This document shows positions 1 to 7,165 of a stretch of DNA of 15,295 nt, piece by piece; positions within the stretch are counted from its first letter, which is position 1; the number at the start of each line of letters is the position of its first letter. The translations under genes were made by a program, and so were the position numbers. The notes under the pieces were generated by a model. That model saw only the letters and a list, made by a program, of their open reading frames with translations. It did not search any database and was not told the origin of the DNA. Source of the DNA: Negativicutes bacterium UBA1444 (GTDB taxonomy: Bacteria; Bacillota; Negativicutes; UBA1444). Location of the stretch: positions 2,303 to 17,597 of the forward strand of contig DCTI01000052.1 of assembly GCA_002329525.1 (NCBI GenBank). Direction: 5' to 3'.

Positions 1-68
1 ATTTTTGCGGTGGCGGCAAAGGCGAGCCGTAATTCCTTGGATTTCAGGCGATTAGTCAGAGTTTTCAC
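1..68 (-). CDS. Possible 5' end of a leftward gene cut by the window edge
   Basis: A GTG codon at 68-66 opens a minus-strand frame that stays open to the window edge, giving about 22 residues beginning (M)KTLTNRLKSKELRLAF. A weak TAGG lies 8 nt upstream of the GTG. Further upstream are a perfect TATAAT box (134-139, minus) and an imperfect palindrome (95-117), which is the layout expected of a regulated start. The product cannot be named from so little sequence. A plus-strand frame is also open from 1 to 87, so a 3' gene end on that strand is an alternative. Confidence 0.3.
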   Translation of the reverse strand, partial: MKTLTNRLKSKELRLAFAATAK

Positions 69-94
69 CTTCTTTGCCTACGATTAGATATTTC

Positions 95-139
95 GTCACC
101 AAAATGAATTTAGTGACAAAGTATCTGGATAGAATTATA
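95..139 (-). promoter_or_regulatory. Candidate leftward promoter with operator-like palindrome
   Basis: On the minus strand there is a consensus TATAAT (134-139); no good -35 element is visible at the usual distance. Between it and the GTG at 68 is an imperfect inverted repeat, GTCACCAAAAT (95-105) and AATTTAGTGAC (107-117), with 9 of 11 positions matching around a 1-nt centre. A palindrome just after the expected transcription start suggests a repressor site, but no regulator can be assigned. Confidence 0.35.
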
Positions 140-203
140 ACACTTCAGTTGCTTGTGGGGAATATAGACTAAACATTAGGAAGACGATATTTTAGTAAAT
201 AAA

Positions 204-303
204 AATGCCGCCCGGTGGCGGCGACGAGCCGCTGGCGGAGGTCGCCTGGGACGGCACGATCGAAGGCGAGACCATCGAGCGCGCGGACGACGAAGAGGAA
301 TAA
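204..303 (+). pseudogene. Acidic gene-tail remnant, copy 1
   Basis: A GC-rich frame ends in GETIERADDEEE and the stop at 301-303, followed directly by a terminator hairpin. The same ending (GETIELQDDEEE, stop, the same hairpin) recurs at 3113-3195, so this is most likely the 3' end of a once longer gene that lost its body. The first ATG (204) has no ribosome binding site, and base composition shifts abruptly from the AT-rich DNA on both sides. The parent gene is not recognised. A short functional peptide is possible but unlikely. Confidence 0.45.
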
Positions 304-318
304 ATAAGCGGACAGAAC

Positions 319-345
319 AAAAAGCCGCCAGCGATGGCGGTTTTT
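319..345 (+). terminator. Rho-independent terminator after remnant copy 1
   Basis: Stem CCGCCA (325-330), loop GCGA, TGGCGG (335-340), extended by A-U pairs from the preceding A5 and ending in TTTTT. It is nearly identical to the hairpin at 3170-3195. Confidence 0.75.
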
Positions 346-395
346 CGCTTCAGAACGTTTTCGAAATGTTTGTGGAAGTACAGGACAGCAAAATT

Positions 396-441
396 TTGAA
401 AAATTTTCAAGTTGCAGCAATTGCAGGAAAGACTTTATAAG
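396..441 (+). promoter_or_regulatory. Candidate promoter and palindrome upstream of the unknown gene
   Basis: TTGCAG (412-417) is followed after 18 nt by TATAAG (436-441), a plausible though imperfect -35/-10 pair. Immediately upstream is a perfect 15-bp palindrome, TTGAAAA-A-TTTTCAA (396-410), which could be a regulator site or simply AT-rich DNA. The leader to the preferred start at 527 would be about 80 nt. Confidence 0.35.
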
Positions 442-526
442 TCGGAGAATAGCTTAAAAGCAAATCTAACCATATTAATAATTCTGTGTGATTTTGGTGT
501 TGGAATAAAAAATGGTAGGTGGAAAA

Positions 527-1741
527 ATGTTGGATTTAGTAAACACTGATATTAGGGAAATGATATCAGTTCTAACTATATTGAATAATATTCGAAAGAT
601 CATGAAAAAGTCCGAGGAATTTTGTGAGTGGGGAAACAATATCACAAGGCGCACCTTCTATGATATTGACGAAATTATAACGGAATATCGTAATGGTTCA
701 ATACCGCTAGGAACCAAAATCAGTTGTTCGGGATTTCTAACTAAGTATTCTCAGACGTTATTGCCCATGAGTTACCTGCGGCATGTGGCTTGCAATGCTA
801 AAGAAAAAGTAGTCTCAAGGTCGATTGAATCTAATCATATCCGAGAACAACGGGAGTTAACCTTTACAACAGCGTCATTGCAAATCCCTGTTCATATTAT
901 TCCCTCATTGCAAAATACAAGGATGTGCTTTTTGTACCCGGAAAATTTTAGTACGTTCATTTATCCGATAAATGACAAAAGTGATAACCCTTCGGAAAAA
1001 AATGAAATCATAGTGCCCAAAGAAGCAAAACCGATCCCGGTGTTGATCAGTGGGTCCAAGCACGAAAAATACGTTGACAAATTTGTTGATATTGAAGCTC
1101 GGCTAATTTCGATGCCGGCTGATTTTTCACAAAGTTTGCAGGCGCTATATAATGACGTATTATTTGAATGTAATAGCAGCTTCTTTGATCCTTTCGGACA
1201 GAGTACGTTTATTTGCTTGTCATTATTGGATATGGAAGAAAATTGCATTGCGGAAATAACAAGCAACAAACCAGCAGCAACAGCTCAAGTTTTTGCGGAA
1301 GTCCATGTGGAGAATTTAGAAACCTATCCAGATGTTGCTCGCCAAATGATAGAAGCCTCTATTCCGGATCTTGTATCTGATGGATTAAAAATTGTAAACT
1401 TTGCTGGTCAAGAAGCGGACCCCTATTTGACTAAAGGCGATATTCGATTTGTATATAAAGAACCAAATATTGTAGGATTCTACAAGCAAATTGAAATCTT
1501 TGACCAGCGCTTGTATCGCTCTTCGATTGAGGATTTTCACAAATATAGTCAAATCTTCTCACGCAAAATGCAGAATACTTCACTGATGAATATAGGCAAG
1601 CGCCTCAAAACGTATACGGATTTCGTATTTGATCCGACCAAGGCGAGTCTGTTTGATTCGAGAGGAGTGCTTTTGAATTACAACAACAGAGGCAATGCGG
1701 ATTTGCAGGATACTGTTGATTGGTATAAAAATGCGCAGTAA
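527..1741 (+). CDS. Hypothetical protein of unknown function, 404 aa
   Basis: I do not recognise this protein. ATG 527 is preferred because AGGTGG (517-522) lies just upstream. An in-frame ATG at 512 would add five residues but has no ribosome binding site. The product is soluble by appearance: no signal peptide, no clear membrane segment. The N-terminal third is helical (repeated Ile/Leu/Lys/Glu), followed by alternating hydrophobic stretches such as PLGTKISCSGFLTKY and KFVDIEARLISMP, which could be small beta-barrel (OB-like) cores; this is a guess. The C-terminal part is rich in aromatic and basic residues (FYKQIEIFDQRLYRSS). The DNA is clearly more AT-rich than the hsd genes, and the gene sits between remnants upstream of a restriction operon, so recent acquisition is likely. 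A role in defence is conceivable from position only. Confidence 0.8.
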   Translation: MLDLVNTDIREMISVLTILNNIRKIMKKSEEFCEWGNNITRRTFYDIDEIITEYRNGSIPLGTKISCSGFLTKYSQTLLPMSYLRHVACNAKEKVVSRSIESNHIREQRELTFTTASLQIPVHIIPSLQNTRMCFLYPENFSTFIYPINDKSDNPSEKNEIIVPKEAKPIPVLISGSKHEKYVDKFVDIEARLISMPADFSQSLQALYNDVLFECNSSFFDPFGQSTFICLSLLDMEENCIAEITSNKPAATAQVFAEVHVENLETYPDVARQMIEASIPDLVSDGLKIVNFAGQEADPYLTKGDIRFVYKEPNIVGFYKQIEIFDQRLYRSSIEDFHKYSQIFSRKMQNTSLMNIGKRLKTYTDFVFDPTKASLFDSRGVLLNYNNRGNADLQDTVDWYKNAQ

Positions 1742-2078
1742 GTATATTCGTTCAACTACAATTGATGTGTGGCGAAGAACAGTTTAAATTTTGTTTGCTG
1801 GGTATTTGATGGACGGGGCTAAATTCAGGGCAGGCTGATGAGCGAAAAAGCCGTCAAACGCCTTCGTAGCGGCGTTTGCGTAGAACATGGTTTATTTGAT
1901 GGGTATTTGATGGAATGGCAAAATAGTGATCGGGGAGGTGACGGATTATCATGATGGGTGAAAAAACAAAATATCGGTCGCCGATGGCGATTCCGTCAGC
2001 GCCGTTTTGCTTTTTCCAATGGTTTGGGAATTAATGATGGCGTTTGGGGTTCCATATTAAGCAAAGGCGGCGTCATAT
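1742..2078. other. Intergenic stretch with short repeats, no gene seen
   Basis: No credible ORF. The motif GGTATTTGATGG occurs at 1801-1812 and 1902-1913, with a variant at 1891-1902. A hairpin with arms CAAACGCC (1855-1862) and GGCGTTTG (1871-1878) lacks a T-run. A GGCG/CGCC pair near 1986-2003 is followed by TTTTGCTTTTT and could be a weak terminator for the gene at 527-1741. The sequence looks like decayed DNA. Confidence 0.5.
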
Positions 2079-2594
2079 ATGAATTTTAAGCTGTTGCCTG
2101 TCAGTCAAGAAGATTTGACAGATTACAAAAAGTATATGCAAGAGGCTTTCCAAAAAGAAGCAGCAGCGGAGTTTTCTGATTTGAACACAGAGATACTTCC
2201 TGAAAAGGAAATTGACCTTGCATTATCAAAAAAAGGGGCATTTGCGTATAAAGCGGTTGTGGATGGTGAAATGGTCGGTGGGGCTATCGTTGTCATTGAC
2301 GAAGAAACACAACACAATCATCTTGATTTTCTTTATGTAAAATATGGAACACAGAATCGTGGTGTGGGACAAGCTATTTGGGACGAGGTTGAAAAGCAGC
2401 ACCCTGACACAGTGGTTTGGGAAACCATAACCCCATATTTTGAAAAGCGAAATGTTCATTTTTATGTGAATCGCTGTGGCTTTCACATAGTAGAATTTTT
2501 TAATCCCCATCACAAAGACCCCAATACGCCTGAAATACCTGAAGATATGGTAGGCGGAGATTATTTCTTCCGTTTTGAAAAGAAAATGAGGTGA
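2079..2594 (+). CDS. GNAT-family N-acetyltransferase
   Basis: A 171-residue cytosolic protein with the Gcn5-related fold, expected to move an acetyl group from acetyl-CoA to an amine on an unknown small molecule or protein. The acetyl-CoA loop is visible in LDFLYVKYGTQNRGVGQAIW, where a beta strand is followed by the Q-N-R-G-V-G pyrophosphate-binding turn and the start of helix 3. Later, HFYVNRCGFHIVEFF is the typical motif B region (N-x-x-F-Y-x-x-x-G-F-like). The length is normal for a single GNAT domain. The start is supported by AAGGCGG (2064-2070), 8 nt upstream. The gene stands alone, flanked by decayed DNA and followed at once by a toxin-gene fragment, so it may be an accessory cassette. 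The substrate cannot be predicted. Confidence 0.85.
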   Translation: MNFKLLPVSQEDLTDYKKYMQEAFQKEAAAEFSDLNTEILPEKEIDLALSKKGAFAYKAVVDGEMVGGAIVVIDEETQHNHLDFLYVKYGTQNRGVGQAIWDEVEKQHPDTVVWETITPYFEKRNVHFYVNRCGFHIVEFFNPHHKDPNTPEIPEDMVGGDYFFRFEKKMR

Positions 2595-2832
2595 AGACAA
2601 ACCGCTTGGCGATTTTTCCTGCCCGTTTCCGGGAAGCGGCGGCAAGGGCGTTGCCACGCTGGGGATCGATGCGGACGTTGTCCACACCGCTCTGGACCTG
2701 TTTGTCGACAAAAATATCAAATGGTCGGATGCCTTGATCGCGGCCCGCATGTTCGAGTGGGGCTGCACAGAAATTTGCACTTTTGATGGTCATTTCGACC
2801 GGATCGACGGGTTAATTCGGCACAAACCGTGA
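2590..2832 (+). pseudogene. VapC-like PIN-domain toxin, C-terminal fragment
   Basis: The frame open from 2590 to the stop at 2830-2832 encodes the second half of a PIN-domain ribonuclease: ALDLFVDKNIKWSDALIAA followed by EICTFDGHFDRIDGL. This matches the VapC pattern in which an Asp in S-D-A-L-I-A-A and another in T-F-D, with the nearby F-D-R-I-x-G-L, help hold the catalytic metal. The N-terminal half, including the first conserved Asp (the usual I-D-T-N), is missing, and no start or ribosome binding site precedes the homologous part (from about 2647). The fragment begins right behind the acetyltransferase stop, which suggests a deletion or insertion junction near 2595-2645. No antitoxin gene is next to it. 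It is almost certainly non-functional as a toxin. Confidence 0.7.
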
Positions 2833-2956
2833 TGGAGCGCGTTGCGCGTGCGGCAACAGATTGGGCCGCTCCTCCCGTTGCGGCGTTTGCCGGCATATCG
2901 GCGAAAAAACAGAGACATGTATTTTTCCATAGAACCGGCTGAATAAAGAAGGCAGT

Positions 2957-2983
2957 CAGTCGGTTACAAATTGTAACCGACTG
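2957..2983. repeat. Perfect 27-bp palindrome
   Basis: Arms CAGTCGGTTACAA (2957-2969) and TTGTAACCGACTG (2971-2983) are exact inverse complements around a single A. There is no T-run after it on the plus strand and only a weak one on the minus strand, and the 1-nt centre gives no proper loop, so a protein-binding operator or a remnant of a mobile element is more likely than a terminator. Confidence 0.7.
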
Positions 2984-3088
2984 AAAATGGCGGCCGGAAC
3001 CGATCAAACAATGGCTGGCCAAGGCCGGCTGTGAACGGATGCGGGATATGGCCGGCCCGGCCCGCTCGCTTGACCGGGCGCAACGTAG

Positions 3089-3154
3089 TGGCCGGGGAGA
3101 ACTTTTTCCGCCGACGGCGAAACCATCGAGCTGCAGGACGACGAAGAGGAATAA
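3089..3154 (+). pseudogene. Acidic gene-tail remnant, copy 2
   Basis: The frame following the in-frame stop at 3086-3088 ends DGETIELQDDEEE with a stop at 3152-3154, then runs into a terminator. It matches copy 1 (ending at 303) in protein, in DNA and in the hairpin that follows. Just upstream, in another frame, a GC-rich stretch (about 3010-3110) reads as plausible protein (KQWLAKAGCERMRDMAG), hinting at a frameshifted or fused gene. The parent gene is not recognised. Confidence 0.45.
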
Positions 3155-3169
3155 AGAAAAGCTCGAGCG

Positions 3170-3195
3170 AAAAGCCGCCAGCGATGGCGGCTTTT
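3170..3195 (+). terminator. Rho-independent terminator after remnant copy 2
   Basis: AAAAGCCGCCA (3170-3180), loop GCGA, TGGCGGCTTTT (3185-3195): a perfect 11-bp stem that ends in four T. It insulates the restriction operon from upstream transcription, so the operon promoter should lie in 3196-3340. Confidence 0.8.
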
Positions 3196-3207
3196 GGGTT
3201 ATATGGA

Positions 3208-3360
3208 ATGGACAAGGCGCAAGATATACTGGATGGTGTTTTACAAATTATTGAGTGCATGGGCAGGGAAATAAAAACATTAAGAGAAGTAGAAACAATG
3301 TTCCATGTTGGAACGAAGCCGACCGACGATGTCGAACTCAAGCGGGGGATCGATGGATAA
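3208..3360 (+). CDS. Small ORF overlapping the start of hsdR, 50 aa
   Basis: ATG 3208 opens a 50-codon frame beginning [20 protein letters not shown] and ending ELKRGIDG, with a stop at 3358-3360, so it overlaps the hsdR start (3353) by 8 nt. The sequence is amphipathic and helical at the N-terminus and has no known motif that I recognise. The tight overlap is what one expects of translational coupling and supports expression, but the ribosome binding site is poor, so this could be a leader peptide or a chance ORF. If the operon promoter lies inside it (a TATACT occurs at 3225-3230), it would not be translated. Confidence 0.4.
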   Translation: MDKAQDILDGVLQIIECMGREIKTLREVETMFHVGTKPTDDVELKRGIDG

Positions 3361-5695
3361 GAAAGCGCTCACCGAACGGGATATTTGCACGAAATATATC
3401 ACCCCGGCGCTGGCCCAGGCCGGCTGGGACACTTTCACGCAGGTGCTGGAAGAATTCCCGCTGACCAAGGGCCGCATCATCGTCAGGGGGCGACAGCATA
3501 CCCGCGCCCAAAACAAACGGGCCGATTATGTGTTGTTTTACAAGCCGAATATTCCGCTGGCCGTGATCGAAGCCAAAGACAACAACCATTCGTTGGGCGA
3601 CGGCATGCAGCAGGGTCTGGGCTATGCGGAACTATTACAGGTGCCGTTTGTCTTCAGTTCCAACGGCGACGGATTTCTGTTCCACAATGGCATCGCCGCA
3701 GACGGCTGCATCGAAGCGGAGTTGTCATTGACGGAATTTCCGGAACCTGAAAAATTGTGGCGAATGTGGTGTGAGCATAAAGGAATCACTCCGGCGCAGG
3801 AAAACGTCATTGTCCAGGACTATTACAGCGATGGCGGCAACAAAACTCCCCGCTATTATCAGCTTTTGGCGATCAATAAAACACTGGAAGCCATTGCCCA
3901 GGGGAAAACCCGCATCTTGCTGGTGATGGCGACCGGCACCGGCAAGACCTTTACCGCGTTCCAGATCATCTGGCGCTTGTGGAAATCCAAAACCAAGAAA
4001 CGCATTCTGTTTCTCGCCGACCGCAACATTCTGGTGGACCAGACGATGACCAACGACTTCAAGCCTTTTGGCTCGGCCATGACCAAGATTCAGAAGCGGC
4101 AAGCCAATAAATCCTATGAAATTTACCTTTCGCTTTATCAGGCCGTAACGGGGACCGAAGAAGAAAAGAACATCTATAAACAGTTTTCCCCGGATTTTTT
4201 TGACCTGATTGTCGTGGACGAGTGCCATCGCGGCAGCGCCGCCGAAGACTCCAACTGGCGGCAGATTCTCGAATACTTCAGCGGAGCGACGCAGATCGGC
4301 CTGACCGCAACCCCGAAAGAAACCAAAGATGTCTCCAACATCGACTATTTTGGCGAGCCGATCTACACCTATTCCTTGCGCCAGGGGATCGACGACGGAT
4401 TTTTGGCGCCCTACAAAGTGGTTCGCATCGATCTGGATAAGGACCTGACCGGCTGGCGGCCGGAAAAAGGCATGCTCGACAAATACGGCAATGAAATCGA
4501 AGATCGTATCTACAACCAAAAGGATTTTGACAAAAAGCTGGTGCTGGATGAGCGAACCCGGCTGGTGGCCGCGAAAATCTCGGAATTTCTGAAGAAAACC
4601 AACCGTTTCGACAAAACCATCGTATTTTGTGAAGACATCGACCACGCCGAGCGCATGCGGCAGGCCCTGTGCAATGAAAACGCGGACCTGGTGGCGCAGA
4701 ATGCCAAATATGTCATGCGGATAACCGGCGATAATGAAGAAGGCAAGCTGGAACTGGACAACTTTATTTTTCCGGAAGCGAAATATCCGGTCATCGCCAC
4801 CACATCCAAACTGATGTCGACCGGCGTCGATGCCCAGACCTGCAAGTTGATCGTGCTGGATCAGCGCATTCAGTCCATGACCGAATTCAAGCAGATCATT
4901 GGCCGGGGAACCCGGATCAACGAAGACTACGACAAATTTTACTTCACGATCATGGATTTTAAAAAGGCCACGGAACTGTTTGCCGACCCGCATTTTGACG
5001 GGGAGCCGGTGGTGATTTATACGCCGAAACCCGGTGAAACAATGGTGCCGCCGGAAGAGGGACAGGAAGCGGCCGATGGCGGCTCTGCGGCTGGTGATGA
5101 AGCTTCCGCGGTTGGCATCGGGTCCGACCAGTCCGTTCCGAAGTATTATGTGGCCAATGTGCCGGTTTCGGTCGTGGCGGAACGCGTTCAGTATTACGAC
5201 GCCAATGGCAAGCTGGTCACCGAGTCGCTCAAAGACTATACCCGAAAAACGGTGACACGCGAATATTCATCGCTGGATGATTTCTTGAAAAAATGGACCA
5301 CGGCCGAGAAGAAGCGGGCCGTGATCGAGGAATTGGCGGCAGAGGGCGTATTCTTCGATGCCTTGGCCGACGAAATCGGCAAAGACTTCGATCCCTTCGA
5401 CATGCTTTGCCATGTGGCCTGGGACCGGCCGCCGCTGACACGCCGCGAGCGGGCGGAGAATGTGAAGAAGCAGGACTATTTCGCGAAATATGGCGCACAG
5501 GCCCAGCGGGTGCTCGCCGCCCTGCTGGACAAATACGCGGACGAAGGCATCGCCTCGATTGAAGAAACCCAGATATTGACGATCAACCCGTTTACCGAGT
5601 TTGGCACCCCCATGGAAATCATCAAGATGTTCGGCAATGCCGAACAATACCATCAAGCTGTCAGCGAACTGGAACAGGCGATTTACGCCGCATAA
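3353..5695 (+). CDS. hsdR: Type I restriction enzyme, R (endonuclease/translocase) subunit
   Basis: HsdR provides ATP-driven DNA translocation and cleavage to the HsdR2-M2-S complex when it meets unmethylated sites. The start ATG 3353 (780 aa) is chosen because GGGGG (3344-3348) lies 4 nt upstream and the family N-terminus ([20 protein letters not shown]) follows at once; an in-frame ATG at 3305 has no such support. An N-terminal PD-(D/E)xK nuclease shows D58 and E73-A-K75. The SF2 motor shows Walker A ATGTGKT (193-199), DECH (289-292), TATP, and motif VI GRGTR (517-521). A low-complexity Gly/Ala/Glu linker near residues 563-592 leads to a C-terminal EcoEI-R-like helical domain that contacts the methylase. 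All key residues are present, so it should be active. Architecture and length fit the EcoAI-like (type IB) group. hsdM follows after 18 nt. Confidence 0.96.
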   Translation: MDKKALTERDICTKYITPALAQAGWDTFTQVLEEFPLTKGRIIVRGRQHTRAQNKRADYVLFYKPNIPLAVIEAKDNNHSLGDGMQQGLGYAELLQVPFVFSSNGDGFLFHNGIAADGCIEAELSLTEFPEPEKLWRMWCEHKGITPAQENVIVQDYYSDGGNKTPRYYQLLAINKTLEAIAQGKTRILLVMATGTGKTFTAFQIIWRLWKSKTKKRILFLADRNILVDQTMTNDFKPFGSAMTKIQKRQANKSYEIYLSLYQAVTGTEEEKNIYKQFSPDFFDLIVVDECHRGSAAEDSNWRQILEYFSGATQIGLTATPKETKDVSNIDYFGEPIYTYSLRQGIDDGFLAPYKVVRIDLDKDLTGWRPEKGMLDKYGNEIEDRIYNQKDFDKKLVLDERTRLVAAKISEFLKKTNRFDKTIVFCEDIDHAERMRQALCNENADLVAQNAKYVMRITGDNEEGKLELDNFIFPEAKYPVIATTSKLMSTGVDAQTCKLIVLDQRIQSMTEFKQIIGRGTRINEDYDKFYFTIMDFKKATELFADPHFDGEPVVIYTPKPGETMVPPEEGQEAADGGSAAGDEASAVGIGSDQSVPKYYVANVPVSVVAERVQYYDANGKLVTESLKDYTRKTVTREYSSLDDFLKKWTTAEKKRAVIEELAAEGVFFDALADEIGKDFDPFDMLCHVAWDRPPLTRRERAENVKKQDYFAKYGAQAQRVLAALLDKYADEGIASIEETQILTINPFTEFGTPMEIIKMFGNAEQYHQAVSELEQAIYAA

Positions 5696-5713
5696 CGGAA
5701 GGGAAGTTGAATC

Positions 5714-7165
5714 ATGCCGCTAAGCACACTGATCAAAACAATCCAGGACATCATGCGCAAAGATGTGGGTGTTGACGGGGACGCCCAACGAATCAGCCAG
5801 ATGGTCTGGCTTTTGTTTTTGAAAATCTTTGATGACAAGGAACAGGAATGGAAGCTGACGCTCAGCGGGTACAAATCGCCGCTGCCGAGCCGGTTCCAGT
5901 GGTCCAGCTGGGCGGCGAACCCCGAGGGGATGACTGGCGAAGAATTGATCGACTTCGTGAACAACAACCTGTTCCCGGCGCTCAAGCGCCTGGCAACCAC
6001 GGCCGGTGTCAGCGCCCAGGGCAAGGTGGTCGGCAGCGTGTTCGAGGACGCCTATAACTATATGAAGTCCGGCACGTTGCTGCGCCAGGTGATCAACACG
6101 ATCCAGGAGGATTTCGACTTCAATTCCTCGCAGGACCGACACATGTTCAACGATATTTACGAAAAGATTCTGGGCGATTTGCAATCCGCCGGCAATGCCG
6201 GTGAATATTACACGCCCCGCGCCGTGACCGAGTTCATGGTGGATATCGTCAACCCGCAGTTGGGGGAGACCGTGTTGGACCCGGCCTGCGGGACCGGCGG
6301 ATTCTTGGTGAACGCGATCAAGCGTTTAAAGAACCAGGTAAAAACGCCCGAGGACGATCAATTATTGCAGAAGTCGATCCACGGGGTGGAAAAGAAGCCG
6401 CTGCCCCACATGCTGGCGATGACCAACATGATGCTGCACGGGATCGATGTGCCCACCAACATTCGCCACGACAACACCCTCAGCCGGCCGCTGAAGGATT
6501 ATGACCGCAAGGAACGGGTCGACTGCATCGTCACCAATCCGCCGTTCGGCGGCATGGAAGAGGATGGCATCGAGCAGAACTTCCCGAAAAAATATCAGAC
6601 ACGGGAAACCGCCGATCTGTTCATGGCACTGATCATGCATCTGTTGAAGCCGGACGGCGGACGGGCCGCTATCATCCTGCCGGATGGCTTTCTGTTCGGT
6701 GAAGGCGTCAAAACGACGCTCAAAAAAGAATTGCTGGCCGAGTTCAACCTGCACACCATCGTCCGATTGCCGAATGGCGTGTTCAGTCCCTATACCGGAA
6801 TCAAGACAAATCTGCTGTTCTTTGAAAAAGGCACGCCGACCAAGCAGGTCTGGTTTTTCGAGCACCCCTACCCGCCGGGCTATAAATCATATTCCAAATC
6901 CAAGCCGCTCACCATCGGCGAATTTGCGCGGGAAAAGAAATGGTGGAACAACCGTCGGCAGAATGAATACGCCTGGAAAGTGTCGCTCGCCGAGATCGAG
7001 GAACGCAACTATAACCTCGACTTTAAAAACCCGCATGTGGTGGAGGAACCGGCCGGCGATCCGGAAGAGCTATTGCGGGAATACGAAGAACTCAACCGGC
7101 AGTTGCTGGCGACCCGCGACCGGCTGAAGCAGGAACTGGCCCAAGCGCTGCGGGGGCGGCAGTGA
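5714..7165 (+). CDS. hsdM: Type I DNA methyltransferase, M subunit
   Basis: A 483-residue N6-adenine methyltransferase that uses S-adenosylmethionine to protect host sites and is part of both the M2S methylase and the restriction complex. An N-terminal helical HsdM domain (about 1-140, with RISQMVWLLFLKIFDDKE) is followed by the catalytic N6-Mtase fold: SAM-binding motif I DPACGTGGF starting at D189, and motif IV NPPF at 275-278, which holds the target adenine. Both are intact. The start is backed by GGAAGGGAAG (5697-5706). The gene lies 18 nt after hsdR, and its TGA overlaps the hsdS ATG by one base (TGATG), so M and S are translationally coupled as usual. Length fits EcoAI-type HsdM. Confidence 0.97.
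   Translation: MPLSTLIKTIQDIMRKDVGVDGDAQRISQMVWLLFLKIFDDKEQEWKLTLSGYKSPLPSRFQWSSWAANPEGMTGEELIDFVNNNLFPALKRLATTAGVSAQGKVVGSVFEDAYNYMKSGTLLRQVINTIQEDFDFNSSQDRHMFNDIYEKILGDLQSAGNAGEYYTPRAVTEFMVDIVNPQLGETVLDPACGTGGFLVNAIKRLKNQVKTPEDDQLLQKSIHGVEKKPLPHMLAMTNMMLHGIDVPTNIRHDNTLSRPLKDYDRKERVDCIVTNPPFGGMEEDGIEQNFPKKYQTRETADLFMALIMHLLKPDGGRAAIILPDGFLFGEGVKTTLKKELLAEFNLHTIVRLPNGVFSPYTGIKTNLLFFEKGTPTKQVWFFEHPYPPGYKSYSKSKPLTIGEFAREKKWWNNRRQNEYAWKVSLAEIEERNYNLDFKNPHVVEEPAGDPEELLREYEELNRQLLATRDRLKQELAQALRGRQ

Noticed and set aside
1855..1878. Hairpin CAAACGCC/GGCGTTTG as a terminator of the unknown gene
   Set aside because: It has no T-run and lies 114 nt past the stop codon.
3305..3352. An upstream in-frame ATG for hsdR, adding 16 residues
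   Set aside because: The added residues do not look like the family N-terminus, and the G-rich ribosome binding site fits ATG 3353.
3725..4993. A 422-codon minus-strand open frame opposite hsdR
   Set aside because: It lies wholly over the helicase motifs of hsdR, has no ribosome binding site and reads as a GC-skewed antisense shadow rich in Phe, Val, Gly and His.
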